A stretch of 33,980 bases of DNA from assembly GCA_027069135.1 (NCBI GenBank), contig JALXFE010000005.1:1-33980 (forward strand). The letters are read 5' to 3'. Positions within the stretch are counted from its first letter, which is position 1, and every line of letters begins with the position of its first letter. The translations under genes were made by a program, and so were the position numbers. The notes under the pieces are model-generated. The model had not been told where the DNA came from. It made no database searches and saw only the letters and a list, made by a program, of their open reading frames with translations. Origin of the DNA: Thermoanaerobaculia bacterium. GTDB lineage: Bacteria; Acidobacteriota; Thermoanaerobaculia; Multivoradales; JAHZIX01. Shown in pieces: positions 31,709 to 33,980 of the stretch.

Positions 31709-33814
31709 ATGAGGAAAGCACTCCCCTGCCTGATCACCGCCGCCTTTCTCTCGGTGGCCCCCAGCCTCGCCGCCGAAACGGCCGACAAACGAGCCTTTGA
31801 AATCGCCGACTACTATCGTTCGACGTTCATCAAAGCTCAGGATCTGAGTCCGGATGATCGTTGGGCGGTTCTGGCGGTTCGCCAATACCGCTTGGAGACC
31901 GCCGAGAGTTGGAGCCACCTGTGGCGCGTCGACCTCGAGGGAGGGGAGGTCCGGCAACTCACCTTCGGCGAGCACAGCGACGGCTCCCCCGTGTTCTCGC
32001 CGGATGGCAAGAACATCGTCTTTACTTCGGACCGGGGAGACGGTGCCACCCAACTTTGGACCCTGGCGACGGACGGCGGCGGCCCCCGCCAGCTGACGAG
32101 CTTCTCCATGGGGGTGAGTGATCCGGTCTTTTCCCCGGACGGCCGCTTCCTCGCCGTAACGGCGGAGGTCTACCCTGAATGTGGGGCCGACAGCGCATGC
32201 AACGAGAAGATCCAAAAGGCCTGGGAAGACGGTCCGTTGAACGCTCACCTGACGGATTCCCTGCTCTACCGGCATTGGACGTCCTGGTCCGACGGCCGGT
32301 ACCCCCACATCCTCCTGGTCGATGCCGCTGCCGGGAAAGTCCTCCGAGACCTGACCCCGTGGCCCCGGGAAAGCCCCACCTTCTCTGCTTCCGGCCCAGC
32401 CGGGTACACCTTCTCGCCGGATTCAAAAGAGCTCTGCTTCGTCTCGAACTCGGACCCTCAGGCGGCTTCCTCCACCAACGTCGATCTCTGGACCGTCGCC
32501 TTGGAAGGGGAAGGCGAAGCCGTCAACCGCACGGCCCTAAACCCGGGTTGGGATGCCCATCCCGTCTACTCGCCGGACGGCTCCTCCATCGCTTTCCTCA
32601 GTATGAAACGAGGCGGCTACGAGGCGGACCTCACCCGTCTGGCATTGCTCGACCGCAAGACAGGACACATCCGCTTCGTCTCCGACGAAAAGAATTTTGA
32701 CGATCAGATTCAGGACCTCGCTTGGTCGCCGGACGGCAAGACCATCGTCTTTGACGGCGTTCATCACGGCCGCAACCCCCTCTTCACGCTGGATCTTGCC
32801 TCGGGCAAGGTCGAGGAGCGCCTACGCCACTCCACTCTGGACGCCTGGCAGCTGGCCTCGGACGGCAAGACCATCGTCTACACCCGCCGTGCCATCGATG
32901 CTCCCACGGAGCTCTACCGAGCCTCCCTCGCCGGCGGCGAGCCCGAACGCCTGACCCGCTTCAACGCCGACCTGGAAGCCGAAGTGGACCTGCGCACCCC
33001 GGAAGAGCTGTGGATCGAAGGGGAGGAGGGCAACAGGATCCACGTCTTCCTGATCAAGCCCCACGGTTTCGACCCGGCGAAGAAATACCCTCTCATCCTC
33101 AACGTCCACGGAGGTCCCCAGGGCATGTGGGCGGACAACTACCGCGGCGACTGGCAGGTCTATCCCGGCAAGGGTTACGTCCTCGCCTTCGCCAACCCCA
33201 CCGGTTCCACCGGCTACGGCCAGGGCCTGACGGATGGCATCCACTGCGATTGGGGCGGCCGGGTCTTTGCAGACCTGATGAACGTCACCGACCACCTCGA
33301 AAAACTCCCCTATGTTGACAAGGAACGGGTCGGCGCCATGGGATGGTCCTACGGTGGCTACATGATGATGTGGTTCGAGGGACATACGGACCGTTTCGAG
33401 GCCATCGTGTCGATGATGGGCCTCTACGACCTGCCCTCCTTCTACGGTGCCACGGAGGAGCTGTGGTTCCCGGATTGGGACCTCTGCGGCCAGCCCTGGA
33501 ACTCCGACGACTACAAAAGGTGGTCCCCTTCGGAGCACGTCAAGAACTTCAAAACTCCGGCCCTGGTCCTCACCGGCGAGCTCGACTATCGAGTGCCCTA
33601 CACCCAGAGCCTACAATTCTTCACCGCCCTCCAGCACCGACACGTCCCTTCCCGCCTCGTCGTCTTCCCCGAAGCCGGCCACTGGCCCGGCTGGTACGAA
33701 ATGGCCTTCTACTACCTCGTCCACCTGGATTGGTTCCACAAGTACCTGGACGGCGGCGCCCCACCGTGGGAGGTGGAGAAGTTCCTGAGGAATTCGGTCT
33801 TCGAGAGAAATTAG
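31709..33814 (+). CDS. secreted S9 family peptidase (dipeptidyl/acylaminoacyl peptidase type)
   Basis: 701 residues. A signal peptide (about 1-22, 'LSVAPSLAAETAD' at the junction) is followed by an N-terminal propeller with TolB/WD40-like 'FSPDGK' repeats (e.g. 'SPVFSPDGKNIVFTSDRGDG', 'PVYSPDGSSIAFLS'), then the C-terminal alpha/beta hydrolase from 'YPLILNVHGGPQGMW'. The catalytic triad can be placed: S547 in 'GWSYGGYMM', D626 in 'LTGELDYRVPY' and H658 in 'FPEAGHWPGW'. It cleaves short peptides in the periplasm or outside; specificity is unknown. AAGGAG before the ATG fixes the start. All key residues are present and length is normal for S9 enzymes. Confidence 0.92.
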   Translation: MRKALPCLITAAFLSVAPSLAAETADKRAFEIADYYRSTFIKAQDLSPDDRWAVLAVRQYRLETAESWSHLWRVDLEGGEVRQLTFGEHSDGSPVFSPDGKNIVFTSDRGDGATQLWTLATDGGGPRQLTSFSMGVSDPVFSPDGRFLAVTAEVYPECGADSACNEKIQKAWEDGPLNAHLTDSLLYRHWTSWSDGRYPHILLVDAAAGKVLRDLTPWPRESPTFSASGPAGYTFSPDSKELCFVSNSDPQAASSTNVDLWTVALEGEGEAVNRTALNPGWDAHPVYSPDGSSIAFLSMKRGGYEADLTRLALLDRKTGHIRFVSDEKNFDDQIQDLAWSPDGKTIVFDGVHHGRNPLFTLDLASGKVEERLRHSTLDAWQLASDGKTIVYTRRAIDAPTELYRASLAGGEPERLTRFNADLEAEVDLRTPEELWIEGEEGNRIHVFLIKPHGFDPAKKYPLILNVHGGPQGMWADNYRGDWQVYPGKGYVLAFANPTGSTGYGQGLTDGIHCDWGGRVFADLMNVTDHLEKLPYVDKERVGAMGWSYGGYMMMWFEGHTDRFEAIVSMMGLYDLPSFYGATEELWFPDWDLCGQPWNSDDYKRWSPSEHVKNFKTPALVLTGELDYRVPYTQSLQFFTALQHRHVPSRLVVFPEAGHWPGWYEMAFYYLVHLDWFHKYLDGGAPPWEVEKFLRNSVFERN

Positions 33815-33980
33815 ACTTCCCACCCAAATCCCATGCCCAAATCTCATGGAGAATCTTTGACCGCCCGTGCAAGATGACTCTCACCTTCTGCGTCCTATAT
33901 AGATGAGATGTCAAATTCACCACGCTATGTCCCGTCGCCCGGAGAGATGGTCCTCGTCTCTATCCGATGTATCCAAGCAC
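33815..33980. other. non-coding window end
   Basis: Apart from the repeat core at its start and a motif CTATATAGATGAGA near 33895 (similar to CTATAGATGAGA near 29023), I see no gene in these 166 bases. Confidence 0.4.
33818..33837. repeat. third copy of the TCCCACCCAAATCCCATGCC core
   Basis: Identical in 20 bases to the core of the repeat at 14379-14409. It directly follows the peptidase stop codon. The partial motif CCCAAATCTCATGG follows at once, as if the unit were starting to repeat. Confidence 0.7.

Overview
The window is a high-GC bacterial chromosome segment with a Gram-negative envelope: outer-membrane beta-barrels, many Sec signal peptides and a c-type cytochrome. The mix of an ECF sigma factor paired with a TPR-containing Ser/Thr kinase, a winged-helix/AAA regulator, an IPTL-like C-terminal sorting tail and a secreted enzyme ending in a 'DSFESGDTGEW' tail suggests an Acidobacteriota lineage (Thermoanaerobaculia/Holophagae-like). 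This assignment is by gene style only and was not tested by phylogeny.

Layout. 1-1384: a small accessory island (pRiA4b ORF-3-like protein and a VOC/glyoxalase protein) bounded by two inverted, nearly identical 165-bp MITE-like elements. 1561-6475: a large secreted beta-propeller/di-heme cytochrome protein diverging from an OMPP1/FadL-type outer-membrane protein. 6479-11523: three consecutive minus-strand genes with related P-loop ATPase domains in three architectures (periplasmic TPR-TM-AAA receptor; AAA alone; DNA-binding winged helix-AAA). This is the best candidate for an undescribed signalling system. 11678-14270: an outer-membrane barrel-like protein, an IPTL-tailed secreted repeat protein and a small cysteine-containing secreted protein. 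14471-15147: a type II toxin-antitoxin pair (Phd/YefM-like antitoxin, PIN toxin). 15186-15527: a SnoaL-like protein.

15796-18811 (minus) is a coxE-like / xdhC / mobA-like operon for molybdenum-hydroxylase maturation, and 21746-24059 (plus) is an allantoinase / OHCU decarboxylase / hydroxyisourate hydrolase operon for urate breakdown. A 12-TM SLC12/APC-type transporter lies between them. Together these point to purine (xanthine, urate, allantoin) catabolism. The hydroxylase itself and a urate oxidase are not in the window. A 15-bp tandem repeat ends the allantoinase gene and overlaps the ribosome-binding region of the next gene.

24253-27547 is an ECF sigma factor followed by a membrane Ser/Thr kinase with periplasmic TPRs. 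27801-33814 holds exported proteins on the plus strand: two of unknown function, a glucose/sorbosone dehydrogenase-like protein and an S9 prolyl oligopeptidase-family peptidase. Three copies of one MITE-like element (1, 1220, 19250) and one divergent relative (29083) share terminal CTAGTGT and a common hairpin core.
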